52,705 nt of DNA from an uncultured Faecalibacterium sp. (GTDB lineage Bacteria; Bacillota; Clostridia; Oscillospirales; Ruminococcaceae): the NCBI GenBank assembly GCA_934561115.1, contig CAKTFS010000014.1, positions 1 through 52,705 of the forward strand, read 5' to 3'. Shown here in pieces: positions 18,172 to 26,718 of the stretch. Numbering within the stretch: position 1 is the first letter of the stretch; every line of letters starts with the position of its first letter. The notes under the pieces are model-generated. The model was not told where the DNA came from and ran no database searches. It was given only the letters and a program-made list of their open reading frames with translations. Both the position numbers and the translations under genes were made by a program.

Positions 18172-19275
18172 ATGAAACAGTACGATTATCTCATTGTTGG
18201 TGCCGGTCTGTTCGGCGCCGTGTTTGCCCACGAGGCCAAAAAGGCGGGCAAAAAGTGTCTGGTCGTTGATAAGCGCGACCATATCGCGGGCAATATTTAC
18301 ACTGAGAATGTGGAGGGCATCAACGTGCACCGCTACGGTGCGCATATCTTCCACACCAACAACAAGGCTGTGTGGCAGTATGTGAACCAGTTTGCAGAGT
18401 TCAACCGCTACACCAACAGCCCGGTGGCCAACTACCACGGCCAGATCTACAATCTGCCCTTCAACATGAACACCTTCAACAAGATGTGGGGCGTTGTGAC
18501 CCCTGCCGAGGCCAAGGCCAAGATCGAAGAGCAGAAGGCCGCTGCGGGCATCACCGACCCGCAGAATCTGGAAGAGCAGGCCATCAGCCTTGTGGGTACC
18601 GATATCTACGAAAAGCTCATCAAGGGCTACACCGGCAAGCAGTGGGGACGCCCCTGCACCGAGCTGCCTGCTTTTATCATCAAGCGTCTGCCGGTGCGCT
18701 TCACCTACGATGACAACTACTTCAACGCCCTGTATCAGGGCATCCCCAATGGCGGTTACACCGCCATGGTGGAAAAGATGCTGGCCGATACCGAGGTGCG
18801 GCTGAACGTGGATTATCTGGCCGACAAGGCTGCGCTGGACGCACTGGCTGAAAAGGTGGTTTACACCGGCCCGGTGGATGCCTACTTTGGCTACCGACTG
18901 GGTGCTTTGCAGTACCGCAGCGTCCGCTTTGAGACCGAGGTGCTGGACACCGACAACTATCAGGGCAACGCGGTGGTCAACTACACCGATGCCGAGACCC
19001 CCTATACCCGCATCATCGAGCACAAGCACTTCGAGTTTGGCACCCAGCCCAAGACCGTCATCAGCCGGGAATACAGCGCCGAGTGGAAAAAGGGCGACGA
19101 GCCCTACTATCCCGTCAACGACGAGAAGAACGGCGCCCTGTATGCGCAGTACAAGGCGCTGGCCGATGCCGAGCCGGGCGTGATCTTCGGCGGCCGTCTG
19201 GGCGAGTACAAATACTACGATATGGACAAGGTCATCGAGGTAGCGCTGGACGTGGCCGCAAAGGAGCTGGCATAA
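18172..19275 (+). CDS. glf: UDP-galactopyranose mutase
   Basis: A 367-residue flavoprotein that converts UDP-galactopyranose to UDP-galactofuranose for cell-surface polysaccharide. It starts with the FAD-binding DYLIVGAGLFGAVFAHEAKKAG and has GNIYTENVEGINVHRYGAHIFHT, the conserved substrate region IKGYTGKQWGRPCTELPAFIIKRLPVR and the C-terminal GRLGEYKYYDMDKVI. Length is typical. It starts 3 bp after gdpP and so belongs to that transcript. No other galactofuranose or polysaccharide gene is near, which makes its place between gdpP and rplI unusual. Confidence 0.95.
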   Translation: MKQYDYLIVGAGLFGAVFAHEAKKAGKKCLVVDKRDHIAGNIYTENVEGINVHRYGAHIFHTNNKAVWQYVNQFAEFNRYTNSPVANYHGQIYNLPFNMNTFNKMWGVVTPAEAKAKIEEQKAAAGITDPQNLEEQAISLVGTDIYEKLIKGYTGKQWGRPCTELPAFIIKRLPVRFTYDDNYFNALYQGIPNGGYTAMVEKMLADTEVRLNVDYLADKAALDALAEKVVYTGPVDAYFGYRLGALQYRSVRFETEVLDTDNYQGNAVVNYTDAETPYTRIIEHKHFEFGTQPKTVISREYSAEWKKGDEPYYPVNDEKNGALYAQYKALADAEPGVIFGGRLGEYKYYDMDKVIEVALDVAAKELA

Positions 19276-19313
19276 AGAGCGTAACTGCCCCGGGTCACCG
19301 CCGCAAAAAAGGC

Positions 19314-19381
19314 GTCCCCTTGGGGGAGCTGTCGCCGCAGGCGACTGAGGGGGTAGGCGCGCAGCGGAGGACATTTGAAAT
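19314..19381. repeat. Dispersed intergenic repeat, family A plus a 3' half of family B
   Basis: Positions 19314-19353 hold a family A copy: a CCCCTTGGGG hairpin, then GTCGCC-GCA-GGCGAC, then TGAGGGGG. A related copy is at 35301-35346. Directly after, AGCGGAGGACATTTGAAAT (19363-19381) matches 17 of 19 bases of 29659-29677, the 3' half of family B. No open frame is involved. Confidence 0.7.
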
Positions 19382-19397
19382 GCTGCCCCGCTTCCTC

Positions 19398-19426
19398 TTG
19401 CCCAAAAACGACAAATGCGCTATACT
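19398..19426 (+). promoter_or_regulatory. Promoter of rplI
   Basis: TTGCCC (19398-19403), 17 bp, TATACT (19421-19426). The transcript would start with a small hairpin (CACCGG 19442-19447 with CCGGTG 19452-19457) before the RBS. Confidence 0.78.
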
Positions 19427-19476
19427 ATTACCATAAGACTGCACCGGTTTTCCGGTGAGAAGTGAGGGATACTATC

Positions 19477-19932
19477 ATGAAAGTGATTCTGAAGCAGGAT
19501 ATCAAGGGCATTGGCAAGAAGGACGAGATCCACGAGGTCTCCGATGGCTACGCCCGCAACTACCTGTTCCCGCGCAAGCTGGCCGCTGTGGCAGATGCCA
19601 GCGCTGTGAACATGGCGCGCGGCAAGGAGGCCGCAGCCGATTTCCACGAAGCTGAGAATGTGGCAGCCGCCAAGGCTCTGGCTGCCAAGATCGAAGGCAA
19701 GACCGTGACCATCAAGGCCAAGGGCGGCGCATCCGGCCGTCTGCACGGCAAGGTGACCGGCAAGGAAGTTGCCGAGGCACTGGCTGCGCTGGCAGGTGCC
19801 CCCATCGACAAAAAGAAGATCGAGCTGGAGACCAAGGACATCAAGGATGCCGGCGTGTTCAACGGCAAGGTTCGTCTGTACGTTGGCGTCGTGGCTTCCT
19901 TCAAGATCCAGGTGGAAGTGGAACAGGCCTGA
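19477..19932 (+). CDS. rplI: 50S ribosomal protein L9
   Basis: A 151-residue L9, the usual length. It starts with [36 protein letters not shown], the L9 signature, then a long central helix and the C-terminal RNA-binding domain ([12 protein letters not shown]). It binds 23S rRNA at the base of the L1 stalk. I chose ATG 19477, which has GTGAGGG 9-15 bases upstream, over a GTG five codons earlier that would overlap that site. It has its own promoter and a terminator, so dnaB lies downstream of a stop signal. Confidence 0.97.
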   Translation: MKVILKQDIKGIGKKDEIHEVSDGYARNYLFPRKLAAVADASAVNMARGKEAAADFHEAENVAAAKALAAKIEGKTVTIKAKGGASGRLHGKVTGKEVAEALAALAGAPIDKKKIELETKDIKDAGVFNGKVRLYVGVVASFKIQVEVEQA

Positions 19933-19946
19933 TCTGTGTGCCGTTT

Positions 19947-19975
19947 GCGCCCCCTCACAGCAGGGGGCGCTTTTT
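19947..19975 (+). terminator. Intrinsic terminator of rplI
   Basis: GCGCCCCCT (19947-19955) pairs with AGGGGGCGC (19962-19970), followed by five T. Confidence 0.88.
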
Positions 19976-20018
19976 GGCTTTACAGGATGCTTTGGATTTT
20001 GGATAAGGACAAACTACT

Positions 20019-21419
20019 ATGCCGAACGAACGACGTTATTCCAATGAACTGAATCTGGAGAGCGTGGGCATCAATCTGCCCTACAATATGCAGGCGGAGC
20101 AGAGCGTGCTGGGCGCGGTGCTGCTCAAGCCCGACACTCTGACCGATCTGGTGGAGATCATCAAGCCGGAAATGTTCTATACCCGGCAGAACGCCCAGAT
20201 CTGGACCGAGATGCTGCGCCTGTTCACCAACGACCAGACCATCGATTTTGTCACCCTGCTGGATGCGGTGGTGTCCGATGGTGTGTTCCCCAGTGCAGAC
20301 GAGGCCAAGATCTACCTGACCGGTCTGGCAGAAACGGTGCCCAGCATCTCCAACGTAAAGGCCTATGCCCAGATCGTGCAGGAAAAATATCTGGTGCGCC
20401 AGCTGATGGGCGTTGCCAAGGACATCTTGCAGGACGCCGGCGACGAGCCGGACGCCGACCTTCTGCTGGAAAACGCTGAGCAGCGCATCTACGAGATCCG
20501 CTCCGGCCGCGATTCCAGCGCCCTGACCCCGCTTTCGTCCAGCATGGTGGAGACGCTGACCAACCTGCAAAAGATCAGCGGTCCGGATGCGGATAAGTAC
20601 AAGGGCATCCCCACCGGCTTCCGTCTGCTGGACACCGTGCTTACCGGCCTTGGCCGCGGCGATCTGGTCATTCTGGCAGCCCGTCCCGGTATGGGTAAGA
20701 CCAGCTTTGCGCTGAACATCGCCACCCGCGTGGCCATGCAGCAAAAAGTTCCGGTGGCTATCTTCAGTCTGGAAATGACCAAGGAACAGCTGACTAACCG
20801 TATCCTTTCGTCAGAGGCCGGTATCGACAGTCAGGCCTTCCGTACCGGTGCGCTGCGCGCCGAGGACTGGGAGTATCTGGCGCTGGCGACTGAAAAACTG
20901 CACGATGCACCGATCTATATGGACGATACCTCCGGTATCACCATCACCGAGATGAAGGCCAAGATCCGCCGGGTGAATCAGGACCCTGCCCGCCCCAATG
21001 TGGGTCTGATCGTCATCGACTATCTGCAGCTGATGACCACCGGCCAGCGCAGCGAGAACCGCGTGCAGGAGATCAGCTCCATCACCCGAAACCTGAAGAT
21101 CATGGCCAAGGAGCTGAACGTGCCCATCATCGCGCTGAGCCAGCTGTCCCGTGCGGTGGAAAAGCAGGGCAACAACTCCAGCCACCGCCCGCAGCTTTCA
21201 GACCTGCGCGACTCCGGTTCCATCGAGCAGGACGCAGACTGCGTTCTGTTCTTGTACCGCGATTCCTACTACGCCAGCCAGAACCCGGACGGTGCCGAGG
21301 TGGATGCCGATACCGCCGAGTGCATCGTGGCAAAGAACCGTCACGGCGAGACCAGCACGGTTCCGCTGGGCTGGGATGGTGCCCACACCCGCTTTATGGA
21401 TGTGGACTTCAAGCGCTGA
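20019..21419 (+). CDS. dnaB: Replicative DNA helicase DnaB (DnaC of Bacillus)
   Basis: A 466-residue replicative helicase that unwinds DNA at the fork as a hexamer. The N-terminal domain starts at LPYNMQAEQSVLGAVLL; the RecA-like ATPase has Walker A ARPGMGKTSFAL (lysine near residue 227), Walker B LIVIDYLQLM, and the H4 region LSQLSRAVEKQ. Length is typical and there is no intein. No clear promoter lies between the rplI terminator and the ATG, so some read-through is likely. Its TGA overlaps the tilS start (TGATG). Confidence 0.97.
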   Translation: MPNERRYSNELNLESVGINLPYNMQAEQSVLGAVLLKPDTLTDLVEIIKPEMFYTRQNAQIWTEMLRLFTNDQTIDFVTLLDAVVSDGVFPSADEAKIYLTGLAETVPSISNVKAYAQIVQEKYLVRQLMGVAKDILQDAGDEPDADLLLENAEQRIYEIRSGRDSSALTPLSSSMVETLTNLQKISGPDADKYKGIPTGFRLLDTVLTGLGRGDLVILAARPGMGKTSFALNIATRVAMQQKVPVAIFSLEMTKEQLTNRILSSEAGIDSQAFRTGALRAEDWEYLALATEKLHDAPIYMDDTSGITITEMKAKIRRVNQDPARPNVGLIVIDYLQLMTTGQRSENRVQEISSITRNLKIMAKELNVPIIALSQLSRAVEKQGNNSSHRPQLSDLRDSGSIEQDADCVLFLYRDSYYASQNPDGAEVDADTAECIVAKNRHGETSTVPLGWDGAHTRFMDVDFKR

Positions 21420-22855
21420 TGGATACCAAAATTCTTGCCCGGGTGGAGGATTTCTGCACCCGGGAGGGGCTTTTGCTGCCCGGCGCACCGCTGCGGCTGG
21501 CGGCGGCAGTTTCCGGCGGGGCAGACAGCATGGCGCTGCTGCTCTTGCTGCGGCAGCTGCAGCCGAAGTTCGGCTATACGCTCTCTGCCTGCCATGTGAA
21601 CCACGGCCTGCGCGGGCAGAGCGCCGACCGGGACGAAGCCTTTGTGCGGGCAGAATGCGCCCGCTTGGGCGTGCCGCTGCGGGTGTTCCATGCCGCAGAG
21701 CTGGCATCGCCCCCGGCGCACGCCGGGGAGGACTGGGCGCGCCGCCTGCGCTACACGGCCTTTGCGCAGCTGCAAGGGCAGGGGATAGATGCCATTGCCA
21801 CGGCCCATACTGCAAATGACCAGGCGGAAACGCTGCTGCTGCGGCTGGCGCGCGGCACCGGGCTGCACGGGGCGGGCGGCATCCGGCCAAGGCGCGGGTG
21901 CTACCTGCGTCCGCTGCTCTGCCTGAGCCGCGCCGAGACCGAGGCTGTCTGCCGGGCAGCGGGGCAGACGTGGGTCACTGACGAGACCAACGACACCGAT
22001 GCCTACGCCCGCAACCGGCTGCGCCACAGCGCCCTGCCTGCGCTGGAAAGCACCAACGCGGCGGCAGTGCAGAATCTGGCACGGTTCTGTGAAAAGGCCG
22101 CACGGGCAGACGCCTACCTTGCCGCCGGGGCTGCAAAGCTTCTGGCGGCGGCACGCCTGCCCGGCGCAGAACCGGCGTGGCAGCTGGCACCCTTGCAGGC
22201 GGCAGACCCACTGCTGCTGGAAACTGCGCTGCACAGCCTTGTGGCTCCGGTGCGGGACGCAGAGGAAAAATATGTGCAGCTGCTGTGTGCCGTGGTGCGG
22301 CAGGGCAGCGGTGCAGTGCAGCTGACCGGACAGGTGCGCTTTTGCGCCGGGAACGGCTGTCTGCGGCAGGAAACACTGCCGGACGCGCTGCCCCGGCAGC
22401 CGGAGAGCGCGCCGCAGCAGGTGCCCTTTTTGCCCGAAAAACAGCCGGAATTCCGGCTGCGCGGGGGCTGGAAGGGGAAAGCAGAGCTGTTAACAGCCGA
22501 TTTTGAAGAAAAAATACAAGTCGTTCATAAAAAAGACTTAAAAAATCGGGCGGATTATGCTAGAATAACTACGTTGTACACTAGTCTTATTCTGCGTGCC
22601 CGACAGCCGGGAGACCGCTTCCGGCCTGCGGGGCGGGGCTTGAGCAAACCGCTGCGCAAGTGGATGAACGAGGCCGGTGTCCCGAACGAACTGCGGGATA
22701 CGCTGCCGCTGCTTGCCAGCGGAAGCGAAATTTTATGGGTGTGTGGGGAAGGCTTTGCCGATGGCCTTGCACCGGACACGGAAAGCAGATGGATCCTGCA
22801 CTTGGATGCAGCGATCGAAACACAGGAGGAAAAATCAAATGAGTATGCACGATGA
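21419..22855 (+). CDS. tilS: tRNA(Ile)-lysidine synthase
   Basis: A 478-residue TilS that changes cytidine 34 of tRNA-Ile(CAU) to lysidine, an essential decoding step. The PP-loop S32-GGAD-S37 is intact, followed by ACHVNHGLRGQSADRDEAF and AHTANDQAETLLLRLARGTGLHG, both family signatures. The C-terminal domain ends with RARQPGDRFRPAGRGLSKPLRKWMNE. The start is the ATG sharing the last A of dnaB. Its 3' end overlaps hpt by 17 bp. The tilS-hpt-ftsH order is classical for Firmicutes. A short AT-rich stretch near 22500-22570 is unlike its surroundings. Confidence 0.94.
   Translation: MDTKILARVEDFCTREGLLLPGAPLRLAAAVSGGADSMALLLLLRQLQPKFGYTLSACHVNHGLRGQSADRDEAFVRAECARLGVPLRVFHAAELASPPAHAGEDWARRLRYTAFAQLQGQGIDAIATAHTANDQAETLLLRLARGTGLHGAGGIRPRRGCYLRPLLCLSRAETEAVCRAAGQTWVTDETNDTDAYARNRLRHSALPALESTNAAAVQNLARFCEKAARADAYLAAGAAKLLAAARLPGAEPAWQLAPLQAADPLLLETALHSLVAPVRDAEEKYVQLLCAVVRQGSGAVQLTGQVRFCAGNGCLRQETLPDALPRQPESAPQQVPFLPEKQPEFRLRGGWKGKAELLTADFEEKIQVVHKKDLKNRADYARITTLYTSLILRARQPGDRFRPAGRGLSKPLRKWMNEAGVPNELRDTLPLLASGSEILWVCGEGFADGLAPDTESRWILHLDAAIETQEEKSNEYAR
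22538..22566 (+). promoter_or_regulatory. Possible internal promoter in tilS for hpt-ftsH
   Basis: TTAAAA (22538-22543), 17 bp, TAGAAT (22561-22566), inside an AT-rich island of the tilS coding sequence, about 270 bp before hpt. Confidence 0.4.
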
Positions 22856-23387
22856 TGTCAAGACCGTTCTGGTCAGCGAAGAGCAGCTGAAGGCCAAGGT
22901 GGCAGAGCTGGGCGCTCAGATCAGCCGGGATTATGCCGGTAAAAATCTGGTGCTGGTGTCCATCCTCAAGGGCTCGGTGGTCTTTATGGCCGACCTGATG
23001 CGGGCTGTGAGCATCCCCTGCAATATCGACTTTATGGTAGTCTCCAGCTACGGCGGCAGCAATACCACCACCAGCGGTCTGGTCAAGATCATCAAGGATC
23101 TGGACGGCGATCTGTCCGGCAAGGATGTGCTGATCGTGGAGGACATTCTGGACACCGGCGTCACCCTGTCCAACCTTGTGCCCATGCTCAAGATGCGCAA
23201 CCCGAACTCCGTTAAGATCTGCACCATCCTTGATAAGCCCAGCCGCCGCAAGGCCGACATCCAGCCGGATTACGAGGGCTTTCAGGTGCCGGACGAGTTC
23301 GTGGTGGGCTATGGCCTCGACTACGATGAAAAATACCGCAACCTGCCCTATGTCGGCGTGCTGAAGCCCGAGGTCTACACGAAGTAA
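22839..23387 (+). CDS. hpt: Hypoxanthine phosphoribosyltransferase
   Basis: A 182-residue purine salvage enzyme that joins hypoxanthine (and guanine) with PRPP to give IMP or GMP. It has VLVSILKGSVVFMADLMR, the PRPP-binding motif VLIVEDILDTGVTLS, and KPSRRKADIQPDYEGFQVPDEFVVGYGLDYDEKYRNLPYVG near the end (the hood and metal region). The ATG at 22839 follows a strong AGGAGGA; it overlaps the end of tilS. In Bacillus Hpt and TilS regulate ftsH, so the shared operon is meaningful. Confidence 0.96.
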   Translation: MSMHDDVKTVLVSEEQLKAKVAELGAQISRDYAGKNLVLVSILKGSVVFMADLMRAVSIPCNIDFMVVSSYGGSNTTTSGLVKIIKDLDGDLSGKDVLIVEDILDTGVTLSNLVPMLKMRNPNSVKICTILDKPSRRKADIQPDYEGFQVPDEFVVGYGLDYDEKYRNLPYVGVLKPEVYTK

Positions 23388-23426
23388 CCTGTCCATTATA
23401 AAAATCCAGAACTGGAGTTGATTTTT

Positions 23427-25562
23427 TTGCAACCGAAGAAACCCCGTTTCAATCCGCTGGTGATCGCCATTGTGCTGGCAGCCGTGCTGATGGTGTGGTC
23501 GGTGCTGGGCGGCACCGGCGGCAGCGCCAGCGGCTCTTCCATGGCATATTCCACGGTGGTACACTATTTTGAGAGCAATCAGGTCACCAAATTCTCGCTG
23601 GACCTGAATACCGGCGTGATCACCATGACCCTGAAGGAGGGCGCACAGGAGCTGCCCAACGCTGCCGAGCAGACCACCACCCAGTCCACGGGCGGGCTGC
23701 TTTCCGGCCTGCTGTCCTCTTCTTCCGCTGCCCCCACCGGGGTAAAGAAGAACGAGGACGGCACCGAGACGGTCAGCTATAAGCTGCCCTATGCCCGGAT
23801 GTTCGTGGACCATGTGTCGGACTACATCGCCCAGTACGATGCAGCCAACCCCGATGCACCCATGGTGTACGACTATGTGCCCGCCAAGGAGACCATCCCC
23901 TGGATGGAGATCCTGTTCTATCTGGCCATGCTGGGCTGCACCGGCTTTTTGCTGTTCTCCATGATGCGCGGCGGCGCCGGTGGCGGCGGCATCATGAATG
24001 TAGGCAAAGCCAAGGTAAAGGACGAGCACGAGAACAAAAAGACTGCTACCTTTGCCGATGTGGCCGGTGAGGACGAGGAAAAAGAGGAACTCAAGGAAGT
24101 TGTGGAGTTCCTCAAGAGCCCGGATAAGTTCAATACGCTGGGTGCCCGCATCCCCCACGGTGTGCTGCTGGTGGGCCCTCCGGGTACCGGTAAGACCCTG
24201 CTGGCACGTGCCTGTGCAGGCGAGGCCGGGGTGCCCTTCTACTCCATCTCCGGCTCTGACTTTGTGGAGATGTACGTCGGCGTGGGCGCATCCCGCGTGC
24301 GCGATCTGTTCGATAAGGCCAAAAAGACCATGCCCTGCATCATCTTCATTGATGAGATCGACGCTGTGGGCCGTCAGCGCGGCGCAGGTCTGGGCGGCGG
24401 TCACGATGAGCGCGAGCAGACCTTGAACCAGCTGCTGGTAGAGATGGACGGCTTTGAAGCCAACGACGGCATCATCGTCATGGCCGCCACCAACCGTGCC
24501 GACATTCTGGATAAGGCGCTGCTGCGTCCCGGCCGCTTTGACCGTCAGGTCTATGTGGGTCTGCCGGATGTCAAGGGCCGCGAAGAGATCCTGAAGGTGC
24601 ACACCCGCAACAAGCCCCTTGCACCGGATGTCTCCCTGAAGGTCATTGCCCAGCGCACCGCCGGTTTTGCCGGTGCAGACCTTGAAAACCTTGTCAACGA
24701 GGCCGCACTGCTGGCAGCCCGCCGCAACCGCAAGGCCATTACCATGGAGGATATCGAGGAAGCTTCCATGAAGGTGATGGCTGGCCCCGAGAAGAAGAGC
24801 CGTGTGGTCACCCCGGAGGAGAAAAAGCTCACCGCCTACCACGAGGCCGGTCACGCAGTGGCAGGCTTCTACTGCAAGCATCATCCCCGCGTGCACGAGA
24901 TCACCATCATCCCGCGCGGTCAGGCCGGCGGCTACACCATGTATCTGCCTGAGAAGGATCGCAGCTATGTGACCAAGGGCGAGATGTTTGAGGACATCGT
25001 GTCCAGCTTGGGCGGCCGCGTGGCCGAGCAGCTGATCCTGGAGGACATCTCCACCGGTGCCTCCAACGACCTGCAGCAGGCCACCAACATCGCCCGCCAG
25101 ATGATCACCCGCTACGGCTTCTCCGAGCGTCTGGGACCCGTGGTCTACGGCACCTCGCAGGAGGAGACCTTCCTTGGCCGCGATCTTGGTCAGGGCAAGG
25201 GCTACAGCGAGACTACCGCTGCCGAGATCGACAGCGAGACCCGCGATATCATCGACGAAGCCTACGAGACCTGCCGCCGCACCCTGACTGAGCATATCGA
25301 CCAGCTCCATGCGCTGGCCAAGGCTCTGATGGAGCGCGAAAAGCTCAACGAGGAGCAGTTCAACACCATTATGGCCGGCGGCACCCTGCCCCCCTGCGAG
25401 GACGCAAAGCCCAAGCAGGCACAGCCCGACCAGACCGTGCAGCCCGCCCCGGTGCAGCCCGCAGAGCCTGCGGAGACTGCTGAGCGTGCCGAACCCGCCG
25501 AGCAGGCAGAGCCTGCCCAGCCGGAAGTGCCGCAGCCGGACGCCCCGGAGCAGCAGGACTAA
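23427..25562 (+). CDS. ftsH: ATP-dependent zinc metalloprotease FtsH
   Basis: A 711-residue membrane-bound AAA+ protease. Domains: a membrane helix (about 7-25), an extracytoplasmic domain, a second helix (about 155-175), the AAA module with Walker A GPPGTGKT (lysine 256) and Walker [10 protein letters not shown], the second-region-of-homology arginines, and the zinc site H472-EAG-H476. The last 50 residues are a Gln/Pro/Ala/Glu-rich tail, probably disordered. Two TTG starts exist; I prefer 23427, nine bases after GGAG, because the TTG at 23418 directly abuts that RBS. No ATG is available. It degrades misassembled membrane and short-lived soluble proteins. Confidence 0.95.
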   Translation: MQPKKPRFNPLVIAIVLAAVLMVWSVLGGTGGSASGSSMAYSTVVHYFESNQVTKFSLDLNTGVITMTLKEGAQELPNAAEQTTTQSTGGLLSGLLSSSSAAPTGVKKNEDGTETVSYKLPYARMFVDHVSDYIAQYDAANPDAPMVYDYVPAKETIPWMEILFYLAMLGCTGFLLFSMMRGGAGGGGIMNVGKAKVKDEHENKKTATFADVAGEDEEKEELKEVVEFLKSPDKFNTLGARIPHGVLLVGPPGTGKTLLARACAGEAGVPFYSISGSDFVEMYVGVGASRVRDLFDKAKKTMPCIIFIDEIDAVGRQRGAGLGGGHDEREQTLNQLLVEMDGFEANDGIIVMAATNRADILDKALLRPGRFDRQVYVGLPDVKGREEILKVHTRNKPLAPDVSLKVIAQRTAGFAGADLENLVNEAALLAARRNRKAITMEDIEEASMKVMAGPEKKSRVVTPEEKKLTAYHEAGHAVAGFYCKHHPRVHEITIIPRGQAGGYTMYLPEKDRSYVTKGEMFEDIVSSLGGRVAEQLILEDISTGASNDLQQATNIARQMITRYGFSERLGPVVYGTSQEETFLGRDLGQGKGYSETTAAEIDSETRDIIDEAYETCRRTLTEHIDQLHALAKALMEREKLNEEQFNTIMAGGTLPPCEDAKPKQAQPDQTVQPAPVQPAEPAETAERAEPAEQAEPAQPEVPQPDAPEQQD

Positions 25563-25588
25563 GCTTTTTTAGGAAAGGAGCGAGCATC

Positions 25589-26644
25589 GTGGAGGAAAAT
25601 TTTAACCCAGTCGCCCAGACCCGTGCAAACTACTATACTCCCGGCAGCCCGGTGCAGTTCGTCTGCGTGGAGCTGCTCAAAGGGGACGTCAGCGGCGAGC
25701 ACGCTGTCTGCCTGACCTTCAAGAATATTTCCCGCGTGACCCTGACCGCACTGGAGATCCACTTCAAGTGCAAGGGCGTGGACGGTGTGATCCTGTGCGA
25801 GGACAAGTTCGAGTACCGGGATCTGCAGGTAAAGCCCGGCGAGCTGTTCGGGCAGGATGATGCCGTGTTCATCACGGCAAAGGCCATCACCAGCGTGGAT
25901 GTTTCGCTGTGCAATGTGTACAACGGCAAGCGCGTGGTGCATCTGGATAGCATCAAGCGTGTGCGCCTGCCTGCGCCCCGCCGTCTGGCCCCGGAGCTGC
26001 AAAAGGCGCTGGAAGCCCGCATGAACCGCACCGGGCTCAAGTATCAGCCGCAGGTGTTCGAAAACGGCTGGTACTGCGCCTGCGGTGCCTTCCACCCCAC
26101 CGAGGAGGACACGGTTTACTGCTCGGAGTGCGGCTGTGACCGCATCCTGCTGCAGAACGCGCTGAACACCCTGCTGCAGCCCGCCGCCCCGGCAGACGAG
26201 ATGGAAATGCCCCTCAGCGCCCCGGCGGCTCCCGCAGCGCCTGCTGCGGTGGAGGAGCCTACCCGCATCGTGGGTGCAGCGCCTGCCGCCCCGGCAGCGC
26301 CCGTAGAGGAGCCCACCCGGGTCATGGGCGCAACGGCTTATCAGCCGAAGGCTGCCCCCGTCCAGCCCATCTCGGAGCCTACCCGTGTGCTGGATGCCTC
26401 TGCCCGCGCACCGTATTCAGATGCAGCTGCGGCAGACGAGGGCACCCGCGTGATGCCCGCCGCCGCCCGCCGCCCGGCACCGGCTCCGGTGCGTCAGCCC
26501 GCGCCTGTGGACGAGGACGAAGAGTACGAGGACAGCCGGGACAGCGTGGCAGAAGCGCTGATCCGCTGGGTGCCGCCCATTACGGCTATCCTGTGCGCAG
26601 CCATTGCGCTGTGCGGCTTTGTGTACTACCAGTTCGTGCTGTAA
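25589..26644 (+). CDS. Tail-anchored zinc-ribbon protein with repeated Thr-Arg motifs, unknown function
   Basis: A 351-residue protein I cannot name. Residues 15-125 look like a beta-sandwich (LTFKNISRVTLTALEIHF, FEYRDLQVKPGELFGQDDAVFI), a domain seen in uncharacterised Firmicutes zinc-ribbon proteins. A ribbon follows with C163, C165, C178 and C181. Residues 195-310 are an Ala/Pro-rich linker with four motifs of the form E-P-T-R-hydrophobic (T225, T243, T265, and EGTRVM at T286). Residues 326-348 form a single C-terminal membrane helix. The start is GTG with AAAGGAG upstream, 26 bp after ftsH, so it may belong to that operon. The motifs resemble Ser/Thr kinase target sites read by FHA domains; this is inference. 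Confidence 0.8.
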   Translation: MEENFNPVAQTRANYYTPGSPVQFVCVELLKGDVSGEHAVCLTFKNISRVTLTALEIHFKCKGVDGVILCEDKFEYRDLQVKPGELFGQDDAVFITAKAITSVDVSLCNVYNGKRVVHLDSIKRVRLPAPRRLAPELQKALEARMNRTGLKYQPQVFENGWYCACGAFHPTEEDTVYCSECGCDRILLQNALNTLLQPAAPADEMEMPLSAPAAPAAPAAVEEPTRIVGAAPAAPAAPVEEPTRVMGATAYQPKAAPVQPISEPTRVLDASARAPYSDAAAADEGTRVMPAAARRPAPAPVRQPAPVDEDEEYEDSRDSVAEALIRWVPPITAILCAAIALCGFVYYQFVL

Positions 26645-26658
26645 TATAAGTTCATCCC

Positions 26659-26691
26659 GGCGGAGGGGGCAGCGTGCCTTCTCCGCCTTTT
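26659..26691 (+). terminator. Weak intrinsic terminator
   Basis: GGCGGAG (26659-26665) pairs with CTCCGCC (26681-26687), followed by four T. It lies between the two tail-anchored genes. Confidence 0.6.
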
Positions 26692-26718
26692 GTGTGCATT
26701 GCACAGAAAGGAAATATC

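Noticed and set aside
15856..19374. A 1172-codon leftward open frame opposite rnj, gdpP and glf.
   Set aside because: Three clear genes occupy the other strand; the frame is a codon-bias shadow crossing gene borders.
19314..19381. Repeat-like hairpins as a CRISPR remnant.
   Set aside because: No regular spacers or cas genes; copies are single and far apart.
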